Of a stretch of 64,000 nt of DNA, positions 34,935 to 43,420 are shown one piece after another. Numbering within the stretch: the first letter of the stretch is position 1; every line of letters starts with the position of its first letter. Source of the stretch: Accumulibacter sp031732815 (GTDB lineage Bacteria > Pseudomonadota > Gammaproteobacteria > Burkholderiales > Rhodocyclaceae); NCBI RefSeq assembly GCF_031732815.1, contig NZ_JAVMKF010000303.1, positions 6,141-70,140 of the forward strand, in the 5' to 3' direction. A program made the position numbers and the translations under genes. Under the pieces are notes generated by a model, which was not told the DNA's origin, made no database searches, and saw nothing but the letters and a program-made list of their open reading frames with translations.

Positions 34935-35675
34935 ATGTATAACGCCGCTGGTCAGCTCAGCCGGGATCAGCTGGTGGAGCGCTACGCTCCACTGGTGAAG
35001 CGTATTGCCAGCCATCTGATGGCTCGTCTGCCGGCCAGCGTGCAGGTAGACGACCTCATCCAGAATGGAATGATCGGCCTGCTTGACGCGCTCGGCCGTT
35101 TCGAGCCGGGCATGGGTGCACAGTTCGAGGCCTATGCCGCGCAGCGAATTCGCGGTGCGATGCTCGACGGCCTGCGCGACAATGACTGGTTGCCGCGCAG
35201 TTTGCGGCGGGATTGCCGGCGTATCGAAGTCGCGATTGCTGACCTGGAGCAGGAGCATGGCCGTCCGCCGACCGAAAAGGAACTCGCCGACGCCCTTGGC
35301 ATGCCCATCGGCGAGTATCAGAAGATGCTGCAGGATGCGCGTTGCCATCAGTTGGTTTACCTGGAAGACATGGTGGCCGAAAATGGTGAAGACTTCCTCG
35401 ATCGGCACCTGGTCGATGAAGGTTCCGATCCCTCCAAACTGTTCGAGGACGAAAGTATTCGTCAGGCGTTGGTACAGGCCATCGAGAGTCTGCCGGAACG
35501 CGAGAAGCTGATGATGGGCCTCTACTACGAGCAAGACCTCAATCTGCGCGAGATTGGCGAGGTGATGGGCGTCTCCGAGTCGCGCGTCTGTCAATTGCAC
35601 AGTCAGGCGGTGATGCGCTTGCGGGCGCGTCTGTTCGGCGGCGGCGAGAAGAAGAAGGGCCGCGGGCGTGGATAG
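34935..35675 (+). CDS. fliA: Flagellar sigma factor sigma-28
   Basis: RNA polymerase sigma factor for late flagellar genes, held inactive by FlgM. The 246-aa protein shows region 2 (LVKRIASHLMARLPASVQVDDLIQNG, RFEPGMGAQFEAYAAQRIRGA) and region 4 with its helix-turn-helix (LREIGEVMGVSESRVCQLHSQA). Its likely targets in this window are the TAAAG-N-GCCG sites before flgM and flgK. The end overlaps motC by eight bases. Confidence 0.97.
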   Translation: MYNAAGQLSRDQLVERYAPLVKRIASHLMARLPASVQVDDLIQNGMIGLLDALGRFEPGMGAQFEAYAAQRIRGAMLDGLRDNDWLPRSLRRDCRRIEVAIADLEQEHGRPPTEKELADALGMPIGEYQKMLQDARCHQLVYLEDMVAENGEDFLDRHLVDEGSDPSKLFEDESIRQALVQAIESLPEREKLMMGLYYEQDLNLREIGEVMGVSESRVCQLHSQAVMRLRARLFGGGEKKKGRGRG

Positions 35676-36408
35676 GATCAGTGCCCTCGGTCTGCTCACC
35701 GGCATTCTGGCGATCGTTGGCGGGCAGATTCTCGAAGGTGGGCATGTCGGCTCGCTGTCGCAGCCGACCGCCATGCTGATCGTCGTCGGTGGCACGCTGG
35801 GCGCGGTCATGCTGCAGAGTCCTTACGCCACTTTCATGCGCGGCATGCGCATGGCGAAGTGGGTGTGGTATCCGCCGGTGGTAAATTATCAGCAGTTGAT
35901 ACAGCAAATCTCGAACTGGAGCCAGGTGTCGCGCCGGGAGGGGCTGCTTGCTCTCGATGCCGTGGTCCAGAGTCTGAAAGACGACTTCACACGCAAGGGC
36001 CTGCAATTGCTGGTCGATGGTGCTGAACCCGAGCGTCTGCGCGAGGTACTAGAGGTCGAGATCGGCACCTTCGAACAGGAGATGAAGCTTTCGGCACGAA
36101 TCTGGGAGGCGGCGGGCGGTTACTCGCCGACAATCGGCATCCTCGGCGCCGTCATGGGTCTCATTCACGTGATGGAAAACCTTTCCGATCCGTCCAAGCT
36201 GGGGGCCGGAATTGCCGTCGCGTTTGTCGCGACGATCTACGGCGTCGGCCTTGCCAACCTGGTCTATCTGCCGATGGCCAACAAGCTGAAGACGCACATC
36301 AGTCGCCTGATCGTGCAGCGCGAGATGATCGTCGATGGTCTGGTCGGAATTGCCAATGGCGATAACCCGCGCATCATCGAAAGCCGACTGCGGGGCTATC
36401 TTTTCTAA
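35668..36408 (+). CDS. motC: Flagellar stator protein, MotA family (MotC type)
   Basis: Proton-channel stator subunit of 246 aa with four membrane helices: two at the N-terminus (ALGLLTGILAIVGGQILEGG...) and two near 150-200 (YSPTIGILGAVMGLIHVM; AVAFVATIYGVGLANLVY), with a cytoplasmic loop between them that contacts FliG. It starts at GTG 35668 inside the fliA end. The gene order fliA-motC-motD resembles the MotCD stator set of Pseudomonas, rather than a motAB pair with cheA. Confidence 0.94.
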   Translation: MDRISALGLLTGILAIVGGQILEGGHVGSLSQPTAMLIVVGGTLGAVMLQSPYATFMRGMRMAKWVWYPPVVNYQQLIQQISNWSQVSRREGLLALDAVVQSLKDDFTRKGLQLLVDGAEPERLREVLEVEIGTFEQEMKLSARIWEAAGGYSPTIGILGAVMGLIHVMENLSDPSKLGAGIAVAFVATIYGVGLANLVYLPMANKLKTHISRLIVQREMIVDGLVGIANGDNPRIIESRLRGYLF

Positions 36409-36410
36409 GA

Positions 36411-37235
36411 ATGGCACGGCGCAGGTTTGACGACGAGCACGACAATCACGAGCGCTGGCTCGTATCGTACGCTGACTTCATTACCTTGCTCTTTGCCTTT
36501 TTCGTCGTGATGTACGCCCTTTCGTCAGTCAACGAGGGCAAGTACCGCATTCTCAGCGACTCCATGGTCAGCGCTTTTCGCAATCTTCCGGTTCAGGCGA
36601 CCGGGCAGGTGCCGACCATGGTGCCGTCGCCGGTGCCGAAATCGGGCGTTCTGGCGGCCAAACCGCAGGAGGTGGCGCGTCAGAAGCAGCGCGAGAAGAT
36701 GCGCAACATTGCCAAGGAAATCATGGAAGTGATGGCGCCGCTGGTCGAACAGGGAAAGGTCCGTGTGCTCGAAACCAGCCGCGGTGTGAGTATCGAGATC
36801 AACGACAGCATTCTGTTCTCGCCCGGCCAGGCACTGATCCAGGCGCAGTTGGCCAAGGCCATGCAGTCGATCGCCGAAGTGCTGGTGTCGGCCGAGTTTC
36901 CGATCACGATCGAGGGCCATACCGACAACGTGCCCATCAAGAACACGCAGTTTCCGTCGAACTGGGAACTGTCGGCAGTGCGCGCAACGACGGTATTGCG
37001 CCTGTTCGCCGATGCCGGTATCGCTGCCGAGCGACTGACCGCGATTGGTTATGCCGACACGCGGCCGGTCGAGCCGAATCTCCTGCCCGATGGTCGGGCG
37101 CGCAACCGGCGAGTGACGATACTGATCGACTCGACGATTCCGGAGAAGGGAACTGAGCTTGAATTTCCGGAGCGCAGCCCGCCATCGTCGGCGGCGCGCA
37201 ACGCTGGTGGTCCATCCGCGGTCATTCCGCGGTAG
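36411..37235 (+). CDS. motD: Flagellar stator protein, MotB family (MotD type)
   Basis: Partner of MotC, anchoring the stator to peptidoglycan. The 274-aa protein has a cytoplasmic Arg/Asp/His-rich start, one membrane helix (ADFITLLFAFFVVMYALSS) with the proton-binding Asp22, and a periplasmic OmpA-like domain with EGHTDNVPI and the helix NWELSAVRATTVLRLF. It begins two bases after motC and ends convergently with flgN, eight bases away. Confidence 0.94.
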   Translation: MARRRFDDEHDNHERWLVSYADFITLLFAFFVVMYALSSVNEGKYRILSDSMVSAFRNLPVQATGQVPTMVPSPVPKSGVLAAKPQEVARQKQREKMRNIAKEIMEVMAPLVEQGKVRVLETSRGVSIEINDSILFSPGQALIQAQLAKAMQSIAEVLVSAEFPITIEGHTDNVPIKNTQFPSNWELSAVRATTVLRLFADAGIAAERLTAIGYADTRPVEPNLLPDGRARNRRVTILIDSTIPEKGTELEFPERSPPSSAARNAGGPSAVIPR

Positions 37236-37243
37236 AAAATGTG

Positions 37244-37753
37244 TCAGGCTCGGTCAGCGATACGGCTGCTGGCCGATGAGGTGCTCTGCCCGTCCGGGCC
37301 GTAGAGCCCAGGTGGCGTGCCGGCACCCAGGATGCTCAGCGCTTCCGCCGTGTGCTGCAGGTGCAGGCGGATCAATTCACCGTTCATCTGGTTCAAGTCG
37401 CGAGCTTCTTCGGTGAGCGTGCGCAGGCGGGACCAGGACGCACGAGCTTCGGCCTCGGCCGGGTGTTCGGCCAGCCATGTGGTCATGCCGTGCCTATCCG
37501 GGGTGTGGCCGGCCGCGGCGAGCAAGTGGTTGCACCGCTCGGCAACCTGGGCGAGTCGGCTGGCCAGCCTGTTCTTCTCATGGAGCAGGTCGCTCATCTG
37601 GTCGACCTGTCCCCGAACGAGCAGTTCGCGCTCGTTACGAAGCAGCGCAACGAAGTGCTCGAGCGCGAGAAACTCGCTCTCCAGCGTTTGCCGCAGGTCG
37701 ATCGCTGTCACGGTGTCCACCCGTGACCAAGGATCGAGCACAGGATCAGGCAC
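37244..37753 (-). CDS. flgN: Flagellar export chaperone FlgN
   Basis: Cytosolic chaperone for the hook-filament junction proteins FlgK and FlgL, which are encoded at 46.3-49.7 kb. The 169-aa protein is almost wholly helical (LRQTLESEFLALEHFVALLRNERELLVRG...), and its position directly after flgM, with an eight-base overlap, supports the call. The sequence family is weakly conserved, so context matters here. Confidence 0.9.
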   Translation of the reverse strand: MPDPVLDPWSRVDTVTAIDLRQTLESEFLALEHFVALLRNERELLVRGQVDQMSDLLHEKNRLASRLAQVAERCNHLLAAAGHTPDRHGMTTWLAEHPAEAEARASWSRLRTLTEEARDLNQMNGELIRLHLQHTAEALSILGAGTPPGLYGPDGQSTSSASSRIADRA

Positions 37754-38033
37754 GCCTTTGCGTCGAGATCAGCTCGGTCGCCGAGACGATCAGTCTATCG
37801 GCAACTGCCGACGCATTGATCGTAAAGCGTCCGTCGGCGATGGCTTCCTTGATTTCGCTAACCCGTGCGACGTCGAACGACGGTGTTTCGGCCGACGATT
37901 GCAACTGGGCGGCCAGCCCACTCAGATGAACCTGGCTTGCGGCCCCGTCGGCTGGCCGGGTTCCGCTGGTCCGATTGCGCGTCTCGTTGATGACGCTCGT
38001 GTTGCCTGTTGTGCGGTCGATCTTCACGCTCAT
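37746..38033 (-). CDS. flgM: Anti-sigma-28 factor FlgM
   Basis: Binds FliA and blocks late gene expression until it is exported through the finished hook. The 95-aa protein has a polar N-terminal half and the typical C-terminal sigma-binding helices (FDVARVSEIKEAIADGRFTI, VADRLIVSATELI). It has its own sigma-28 promoter immediately upstream, giving feedback control. It lies downstream of flgA and overlaps flgN. Confidence 0.94.
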   Translation of the reverse strand: MSVKIDRTTGNTSVINETRNRTSGTRPADGAASQVHLSGLAAQLQSSAETPSFDVARVSEIKEAIADGRFTINASAVADRLIVSATELISTQRRA

Positions 38034-38060
38034 GCCCCTCGAAACGTTGTGTTAATCTCT

Positions 38061-38087
38061 TTATCGGCGGCCCGCGACCGAACTTTA
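38061..38087 (-). promoter_or_regulatory. Sigma-28 (FliA) promoter of flgM
   Basis: Read on the minus strand: TAAAGTTC, an 11-base spacer, then GCCGATAA, against the consensus TAAAGTTT-N11-GCCGATAA. Only one base differs. It lies 28 bases before the flgM ATG, between flgA and flgM. Confidence 0.93.
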
Positions 38088-38117
38088 ATCTGATTTCGGC
38101 AGAATACGGGAACACTG

Positions 38118-38825
38118 TCAATATCTTACTTCAACAACACCGCCGTGGCGCGCGATCCCGCTGACGATCTGGCCGGAGTTTGTTCTCACCTGAATGAGCT
38201 GGCCGTCGGTCGCGTTGCTGAGTGCTTTTCCCTCGTTAGTCACGGTGAACCCGGGTCCGTTCGCCAGCAGTTTGACCATCTGGCCCTGCTGAACAGCCCA
38301 CGGCGTGATCAGTGCATCGCTGCGCAGTGCCTGGCCGGCGGCCAGCCCATTGCGCAGCGCCTTGCCGATAGCCTGCCGCGGGTCGGTCAGGACGGTGGCC
38401 GGCAGCGCTCCGAGGTCGCCGTCTACCAGGCTGAGGTCGGATTCCGCGATTACCTGGCCAGCCGCGAGCTGCCGCGCCGCGCTCAGGTGTTTGCCGGTGA
38501 TCTTCACCTGGACCGGGACATACACGCTCCAGGCGGTCGGACCCAGACAACGGACGCCAATCGTGCTGCGGCCCCACAGGCGGTTGCCCGGCGGCAGAAA
38601 GGGTTCGAAAGCGCTGCAGGCAGCCTGTTGGGCATGCCGGTCGAGCGGACCGAAGGTGTAGCTGACAGCACCGGGCAGGCCTTTCGTCTGGGCTTCCAGG
38701 AATTGCTCTACAGCTGCTGACAAGGACGCCTGCCCCGACGCGCTGCCGGCGATAAAGGCAAGCGCGAGTCCGAGCAGGCGAGCGCAGAGTGGTCGGTGGG
38801 GCGCACAGGGCGAGAATGGACACAT
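38118..38825 (-). CDS. flgA: Flagellar P-ring assembly chaperone FlgA
   Basis: Periplasmic chaperone for FlgI (P-ring), which is encoded at 44.1 kb. With ATG 38825 the 235-aa protein begins with a signal peptide (LCARLLGLALAFIAGSASGQA). It ends with the SAF-type domain (LAAGQVIAESDLSLVDGDLG; LSNATDGQLIQVRTNSGQ). The frame is open further up to 38930, but those residues would put an odd 35-aa extension before the signal peptide. It is divergent from flgB and first of flgA-flgM-flgN. Confidence 0.92.
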   Translation of the reverse strand: MCPFSPCAPHRPLCARLLGLALAFIAGSASGQASLSAAVEQFLEAQTKGLPGAVSYTFGPLDRHAQQAACSAFEPFLPPGNRLWGRSTIGVRCLGPTAWSVYVPVQVKITGKHLSAARQLAAGQVIAESDLSLVDGDLGALPATVLTDPRQAIGKALRNGLAAGQALRSDALITPWAVQQGQMVKLLANGPGFTVTNEGKALSNATDGQLIQVRTNSGQIVSGIARHGGVVEVRY

Positions 38826-38991
38826 GCCGCCATTCTGCCCGATTCGCAGCCGGCCGGAACAGATTGCTGCGCCGTGCTCTACCGGCAAGCAGACTGCATC
38901 TGGCGGCAATTCTTGCCGGCAAGGCGGCAATCTCGGGTTAACACGGCTGCTGTTCGGATGGCCGAAGCTGGCTGGAGACCGTCGGCGGTCC

Positions 38992-39006
38992 TGGTACGGA
39001 GTTTGC
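38992..39006 (+). promoter_or_regulatory. Sigma-54 promoter of the flgB operon
   Basis: TGGTACG-N4-TTGC matches the -24/-12 consensus TGGCACG-N4-TTGC, with GG and GC separated by exactly ten bases. The predicted start is about 25 bases before the flgB ATG. Sigma-54 control of early flg genes is known in polar-flagellate proteobacteria. No activator site was identified. Confidence 0.85.
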
Positions 39007-39043
39007 GTTCATCCTCACCGGAAATACCGTGGAGGAGGCAGCC

Positions 39044-39448
39044 ATGCTGAGCAAACTTGACCGAGCGCTTTTCTTTCAGGAGCAGGCGCTGACCCTGCGC
39101 GCTGCGCGTCAGCAGGTGCTGGCAGGCAACATTGCGAACGCCGACACGCCGCACTATAAGGCGCGTGATTTCGTCTTTGCGACGGCCCTGCAACGGGCTC
39201 TGAGCAACCGCGGGAGTGAGGCCGTCCGCTTGGCAACAACCTCGCCGAGGCACTTGGCGGGAAGCGGCGACGTGGCGCCGACAGCGATGCTCTATCGCCA
39301 GCCGGGTCAGGCAAGCGCGGATGGAAATACCGTCGAGATGGATGTGGAGCGTTCGCAGCTCGCCGAAAACTCGATCTTTTACGAAGCCGGACTCACCTTT
39401 CTCAGTGGTCAGTTGCGCACGCTGAGCAGCGCACTGCAAGGGCAATAG
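39044..39448 (+). CDS. flgB: Flagellar basal-body rod protein FlgB
   Basis: Proximal rod subunit, exported by the flagellar type III system. The 134-aa protein has the N-terminal rod-protein helix with LAGNIANADTPHYKARDF (flagellar rod signature) and a C-terminal helix SIFYEAGLTFLSGQLRTLSSAL. ATG 39044 follows the strong ribosome site GGAGGAGG; GTG 39029 precedes that site and is rejected. It is first of the flgB-J series behind a sigma-54 promoter. Confidence 0.96.
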   Translation: MLSKLDRALFFQEQALTLRAARQQVLAGNIANADTPHYKARDFVFATALQRALSNRGSEAVRLATTSPRHLAGSGDVAPTAMLYRQPGQASADGNTVEMDVERSQLAENSIFYEAGLTFLSGQLRTLSSALQGQ

Positions 39449-39450
39449 GG

Positions 39451-39855
39451 ATGAGCATTTTCGCGACTTTTCACGTTGCCGGTAGCGCCTTGAGCGCACA
39501 GTCGCTGCGTCTGAACGCCGTAGCCAGCAACCTGGCCAACGTGGACAGCGTCGTAGCGGCCAACGGCAAGCCCTATCGCGCAAAGCAGGTGGTCTTCGCT
39601 GCCACGCCGATGGGCAATGGCGCAGCGCAGGGCGTGCGCGTGCAGCAGGTGGTCGAGGACAGCAGTCCGGGACGCCTGGTATACGATCCGCGCAATCCGG
39701 CAGCCGACGAGCGCGGCTATGTCACGATGCCGAACGTCAACGTCGTCGAGGAGATGACGAACATGATCTCGGCGGCACGTTCCTACCAGACCAACGCGGA
39801 AGTGATGAATACCGCCAAGCAACTCCTCCTCAAGACGCTGGCGCTCGGCCAGTGA
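39451..39855 (+). CDS. flgC: Flagellar basal-body rod protein FlgC
   Basis: Proximal rod subunit of 134 aa beginning two bases after flgB. It has the rod signature LNAVASNLANVDSVVAANGKP and the conserved YVTMPNVNVVEEMTNMISAAR segment and ends with the polymerising C-terminal helix NAEVMNTAKQLLLKTL. Confidence 0.97.
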   Translation: MSIFATFHVAGSALSAQSLRLNAVASNLANVDSVVAANGKPYRAKQVVFAATPMGNGAAQGVRVQQVVEDSSPGRLVYDPRNPAADERGYVTMPNVNVVEEMTNMISAARSYQTNAEVMNTAKQLLLKTLALGQ

Positions 39856-39882
39856 AGGCAGGCCATCTGATCGGAGAATGAA

Positions 39883-40569
39883 ATGGCAAGCGTACAGCCG
39901 AGCAACTCGGCGAGTGACATCTTTGCTGCGCTCAACGCGCAGGCAACGGCGGGCAGCAGCGCTGGCGGGTCGACCAGCGCAGCCGTGCAGGACCGCTTTC
40001 TTCAGTTGCTGATCACGCAACTGAAGAATCAGGACCCGCTCAACCCGCTCGATAATGCTGCGGTGACGACGCAAATCTCGCAGATCAACACAGTCGCTGG
40101 AATCGAGCGGCTCAACGCAACGCTGGAAACCCTGCTCGGAGCCTATGGCGAGAGCCAGGCAATGCAGGCGGCAGCCTTGATCGGCAAGGACGTCCTGGTC
40201 GGCGGTTCGGGGCTTGTCTTGGCCGGTGGCGAGGCGCGTGGTGGGGTGAGTCTGGCTGCACCGGTCGATCGGGTCGTGCTCACCGTCCTTGATGGCGCCG
40301 GCAGGCCCTTACAGAAGCAGGTCCTCGGCGCGCACGATGCCGGCAGCTTCAGCTTCGTCTGGGATGGGAGGACCGATGCGGGAGCGGTCGCCGCTCCGGG
40401 CAACTATCGCTTTACGGTCACCGCGGAGCGCGCCGGCGAGAAAGTCGAGGCGACGGCGCTTCAGGTTGGTACGGTTTCTGCTTTGATTCGGGACAAGAGT
40501 GGCAGTTTTCAGCTTGATCTTGGTGCGCTTGGCCGGGTCAACTTCGACCAGGTGCAGCAGGTCTTTTGA
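39883..40569 (+). CDS. flgD: Flagellar hook cap protein FlgD
   Basis: Hook-assembly scaffold, 228 aa, lost once the hook is complete. The N-terminal export and assembly region (QDRFLQLLITQLKNQDPLNP) is typical, followed by FLG/tudor-like beta domains (VVLTVLDGAGRPLQKQVLG; GNYRFTVTAERAGE). It lies between flgC and flgE as in most flg operons. Confidence 0.97.
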   Translation: MASVQPSNSASDIFAALNAQATAGSSAGGSTSAAVQDRFLQLLITQLKNQDPLNPLDNAAVTTQISQINTVAGIERLNATLETLLGAYGESQAMQAAALIGKDVLVGGSGLVLAGGEARGGVSLAAPVDRVVLTVLDGAGRPLQKQVLGAHDAGSFSFVWDGRTDAGAVAAPGNYRFTVTAERAGEKVEATALQVGTVSALIRDKSGSFQLDLGALGRVNFDQVQQVF

Positions 40570-40583
40570 GGTAGAGGTGTGGC

Positions 40584-41834
40584 ATGAGCTTTCAGCAGGG
40601 TTTGAGCGGTCTCGGCGCAGCAGCATCGGCGCTCGATGTGATCGGTAACAACGTGGCGAACTCGAGTACCGTCGGTTTCAAGGGTGCGCGAGCCAACTTT
40701 TCCGACGTCTATGCGGCATCGCTGGGTATCGTCGGCGCTTCGCAGATAGGGATTGGTGTCGGCGTTTCAGCGATTCAGCAACAGTTCACCCAAGGCAACC
40801 TGACGACGACCAACAATCCGCTTGATCTGGCGCTCAATGGCGGTGGCTTCTTCCGGATGAGCAACGCCGGTGCAATTACCTATACCCGCAATGGTCAGTT
40901 CCATCTGGACAAGGAAGGCTACATCATCAACGATCAGAACCTTCGACTGACCGGCTATCCGGCTGGTGTCAACGGGCTGATCTCGCCGTCGAATCCGATC
41001 GAACTGCAGCTTTCGGCGAGCCAGATTGCGCCGCGGGCAACTAGCGATTCACTCTCGGGCAACCTCACGGCGGTGATCAACCTGGACTCACGCGAGGTCG
41101 TGCCGGCGCTGTCGCCATTCAACTACAACAATCCTGACACGTACAACTTCTCAACCGCGCTCAACGTCTTCGACACGCTGGGTGTGGCGCACAACTTGAC
41201 GACCTACTACGTGCTGAACACGCCGACTGCGCCCGACGGTGGCGAGTGGACCGTATACGCGACGCTCGATGGCGCCAACCCGCAACAACTTCCGGGCAAT
41301 CTGATCTTTGATACGGCCGGTGCCTTGAGCGCAGCTTCGGCACAGAAGGTCCTTCCTGCCTGGTCGCTGACGACGGGCGCGGTTACCCCCTGGTCACCTG
41401 GCACACTCGATTTCACCGGATCAACCCAGTACGGCAGCGAGTCGAGCGTCGATCGCCTGACGCAGGGCGGTTACACTGCCGGGAGTCTGGTCGGTATTGG
41501 CGTGGGCAAGGATGGCGTCGTTCAGGGACGCTACAGCAACGGTCAGACGCGCAACATGGGGCAGATCGTACTGGCGACCTTTGCCGATCCGAACGGGCTG
41601 CTCAACCTGGGCAACAATCAGTGGAACCCGACCTCGGTATCGGGTCCCGAACTGGTCGGAGCGCCGGCTTCCGGTAGTCGCGGCGTCGTTCAATCGGCTG
41701 CCGTCGAAGACTCCAACGTGGATCTGACGCGCCAATTGGTCGATATGATTACCGCACAGCGCAACTACCAGGCCAACGCGCAGACGATCAAGACGCAGGA
41801 TCAGATCATGCAGACGCTGGTGAATCTGCGCTGA
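40584..41834 (+). CDS. flgE: Flagellar hook protein FlgE
   Basis: Structural subunit of the hook, 416 aa. The N-terminal segment LGAAASALDVIGNNVANSST is the flagellar rod/hook signature. The middle contains the variable hook domains, and the C-terminus LVDMITAQRNYQANAQTIKT is the conserved polymerisation helix. The start ATG lies 14 bases after flgD with GAGGTAGAGG just upstream. Confidence 0.97.
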   Translation: MSFQQGLSGLGAAASALDVIGNNVANSSTVGFKGARANFSDVYAASLGIVGASQIGIGVGVSAIQQQFTQGNLTTTNNPLDLALNGGGFFRMSNAGAITYTRNGQFHLDKEGYIINDQNLRLTGYPAGVNGLISPSNPIELQLSASQIAPRATSDSLSGNLTAVINLDSREVVPALSPFNYNNPDTYNFSTALNVFDTLGVAHNLTTYYVLNTPTAPDGGEWTVYATLDGANPQQLPGNLIFDTAGALSAASAQKVLPAWSLTTGAVTPWSPGTLDFTGSTQYGSESSVDRLTQGGYTAGSLVGIGVGKDGVVQGRYSNGQTRNMGQIVLATFADPNGLLNLGNNQWNPTSVSGPELVGAPASGSRGVVQSAAVEDSNVDLTRQLVDMITAQRNYQANAQTIKTQDQIMQTLVNLR

Positions 41835-41868
41835 CGACTGAGCACGCAGCGGACAGGGAGAGCAGCGA

Positions 41869-42618
41869 ATGGACCGTCTGATCTACACCGCAATGAGTGG
41901 TGCCAAGCAGGCCTTCCTGCAGCAGGCCGGGGTTGCGCAGAATCTGGCAAATGCCACGTCCACCGGCTATCGCGCGATGGAGCATCGGTTTCGCGCTGTT
42001 CCGATCGTCGGGCCGGGCGCACCGACGCGCGCTTTTGCCGTCGACGCATCGGTCGCCAACGTCTTCGAGCCGGGACCGATGATCGCCACAGGCCGACCAC
42101 TTGATGTCGCTGTGCAGGGCGCCGGCTGGCTCGCCGTCGAGGGTGCCGATGGGCGCGAAGCCTACACGCGCGCCGGCAATCTCGCTACCGACGCCAACGG
42201 CATGCTGCAGACCAGCAGCGGTTTCAATGTGCTCGGCGAAGGAGGGCCGATCACGCTGCCGCCCGACAACACGATCGCAATTGCCGCCGACGGAACGGTT
42301 TCAGCCATTCCGCGCCGGGGCGCCGGGGCGCTCAACACGGCCACCGTGGTCGGCCGGATCAAGCTGGTCAATCCACCGCCGACCGATCTCGTGCGCAGCG
42401 ACGACGGGCTTTTCCGCACGCGTAGCGGCGACGAAGTGCCGCCCGACGAGGCGGTCAGGCTCGCCCCGGAAACCCTTGAAGGAAGCAACACCAATGCCGT
42501 CGAATCGATGGTCAGAATGATCAGTCTGGCACGTCAGTTCGAAATGCAGATCAAGATGCTGCAGACGGCCGATGCGAACGCGCGCGCGGCGACGCAGCTC
42601 CTGACGATGAACCGCTGA
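41869..42618 (+). CDS. flgF: Flagellar basal-body rod protein FlgF
   Basis: Rod subunit of 249 aa (MDRLIYTAMSGAKQAFLQQA), with the LANATSTGYRA rod signature and the C-terminal helix VESMVRMISLARQFEMQIKM. It precedes flgG by 14 bases. Confidence 0.97.
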   Translation: MDRLIYTAMSGAKQAFLQQAGVAQNLANATSTGYRAMEHRFRAVPIVGPGAPTRAFAVDASVANVFEPGPMIATGRPLDVAVQGAGWLAVEGADGREAYTRAGNLATDANGMLQTSSGFNVLGEGGPITLPPDNTIAIAADGTVSAIPRRGAGALNTATVVGRIKLVNPPPTDLVRSDDGLFRTRSGDEVPPDEAVRLAPETLEGSNTNAVESMVRMISLARQFEMQIKMLQTADANARAATQLLTMNR

Positions 42619-42632
42619 GAGGAAAAAGACGA

Positions 42633-43415
42633 ATGATTCGCTCGCTGTGGACCGCCAGCACCGGCCTGAATGCGCAGCAGGTGCAGATCGACATCATCGC
42701 CAACAATCTGGCGAACGTCAGTACGAACGGCTTCAAACAGGCCCGCGGTATCTTTGCCGACCTGATCTATCAGACCTTGCGCCAGCCGGGCGCGCAATCG
42801 TCGCAAACGACGCAGATTCCTGACGGTCTGCAGATCGGTCTGGGCGCGACGCCGGTATCGACCGGGCGCATCTTCACGCAAGGTTCGCCGCAGCAGACGG
42901 GGAATGGCCTCGACCTGGCGATCAACGGCGCGGGCTTCTTTCAGGTGCTGCTGCCTGATGGAACGACCGCCTATACGCGTGACGGTTCGTTTCAGCGCGA
43001 CAGTCAGGGGCAGATCGTCACTGCGAATGGCTATGTTCTGCAGCCGGCGATCACGATCCCGGCGAATGCACTGACGCTGACCATCGGGACCGACGGCGTG
43101 GTGAACATTACTCAGCCGGGTTCGGCCGCGGCGGTGCAGATCGGCACCATCCAGGTCGCCACCTTCATCAACAACGGCGGCCTGCAGAGCATGGGTGAGA
43201 ACCTCTACCTGGAAACGGCCTCGAGCGGCACGCCGACGCCAAATACACCGGGAACGAACGGTTCGGGAATTGTTTTGCAGAACTACGTCGAGGCTTCGAA
43301 CGTCAATGTGGCGCAGGAGCTGGTCATGATGATTCAGACGCAACGAGCTTACGAGCTCAACTCCAAGGTTGTGTCCACTTCGGACCAGATGCTTGGACGC
43401 CTGACGCAGTTATAG
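42633..43415 (+). CDS. flgG: Flagellar distal rod protein FlgG
   Basis: Distal rod subunit, 260 aa, of normal length. It begins MIRSLWTASTGLNAQQVQID, carries IIANNLANVSTNGFKQARG and ends with LVMMIQTQRAYELNSKVVST, all characteristic of FlgG. It is the driveshaft part that passes the P and L rings encoded by the next genes. Confidence 0.98.
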   Translation: MIRSLWTASTGLNAQQVQIDIIANNLANVSTNGFKQARGIFADLIYQTLRQPGAQSSQTTQIPDGLQIGLGATPVSTGRIFTQGSPQQTGNGLDLAINGAGFFQVLLPDGTTAYTRDGSFQRDSQGQIVTANGYVLQPAITIPANALTLTIGTDGVVNITQPGSAAAVQIGTIQVATFINNGGLQSMGENLYLETASSGTPTPNTPGTNGSGIVLQNYVEASNVNVAQELVMMIQTQRAYELNSKVVSTSDQMLGRLTQL

Positions 43416-43420
43416 GCAAG

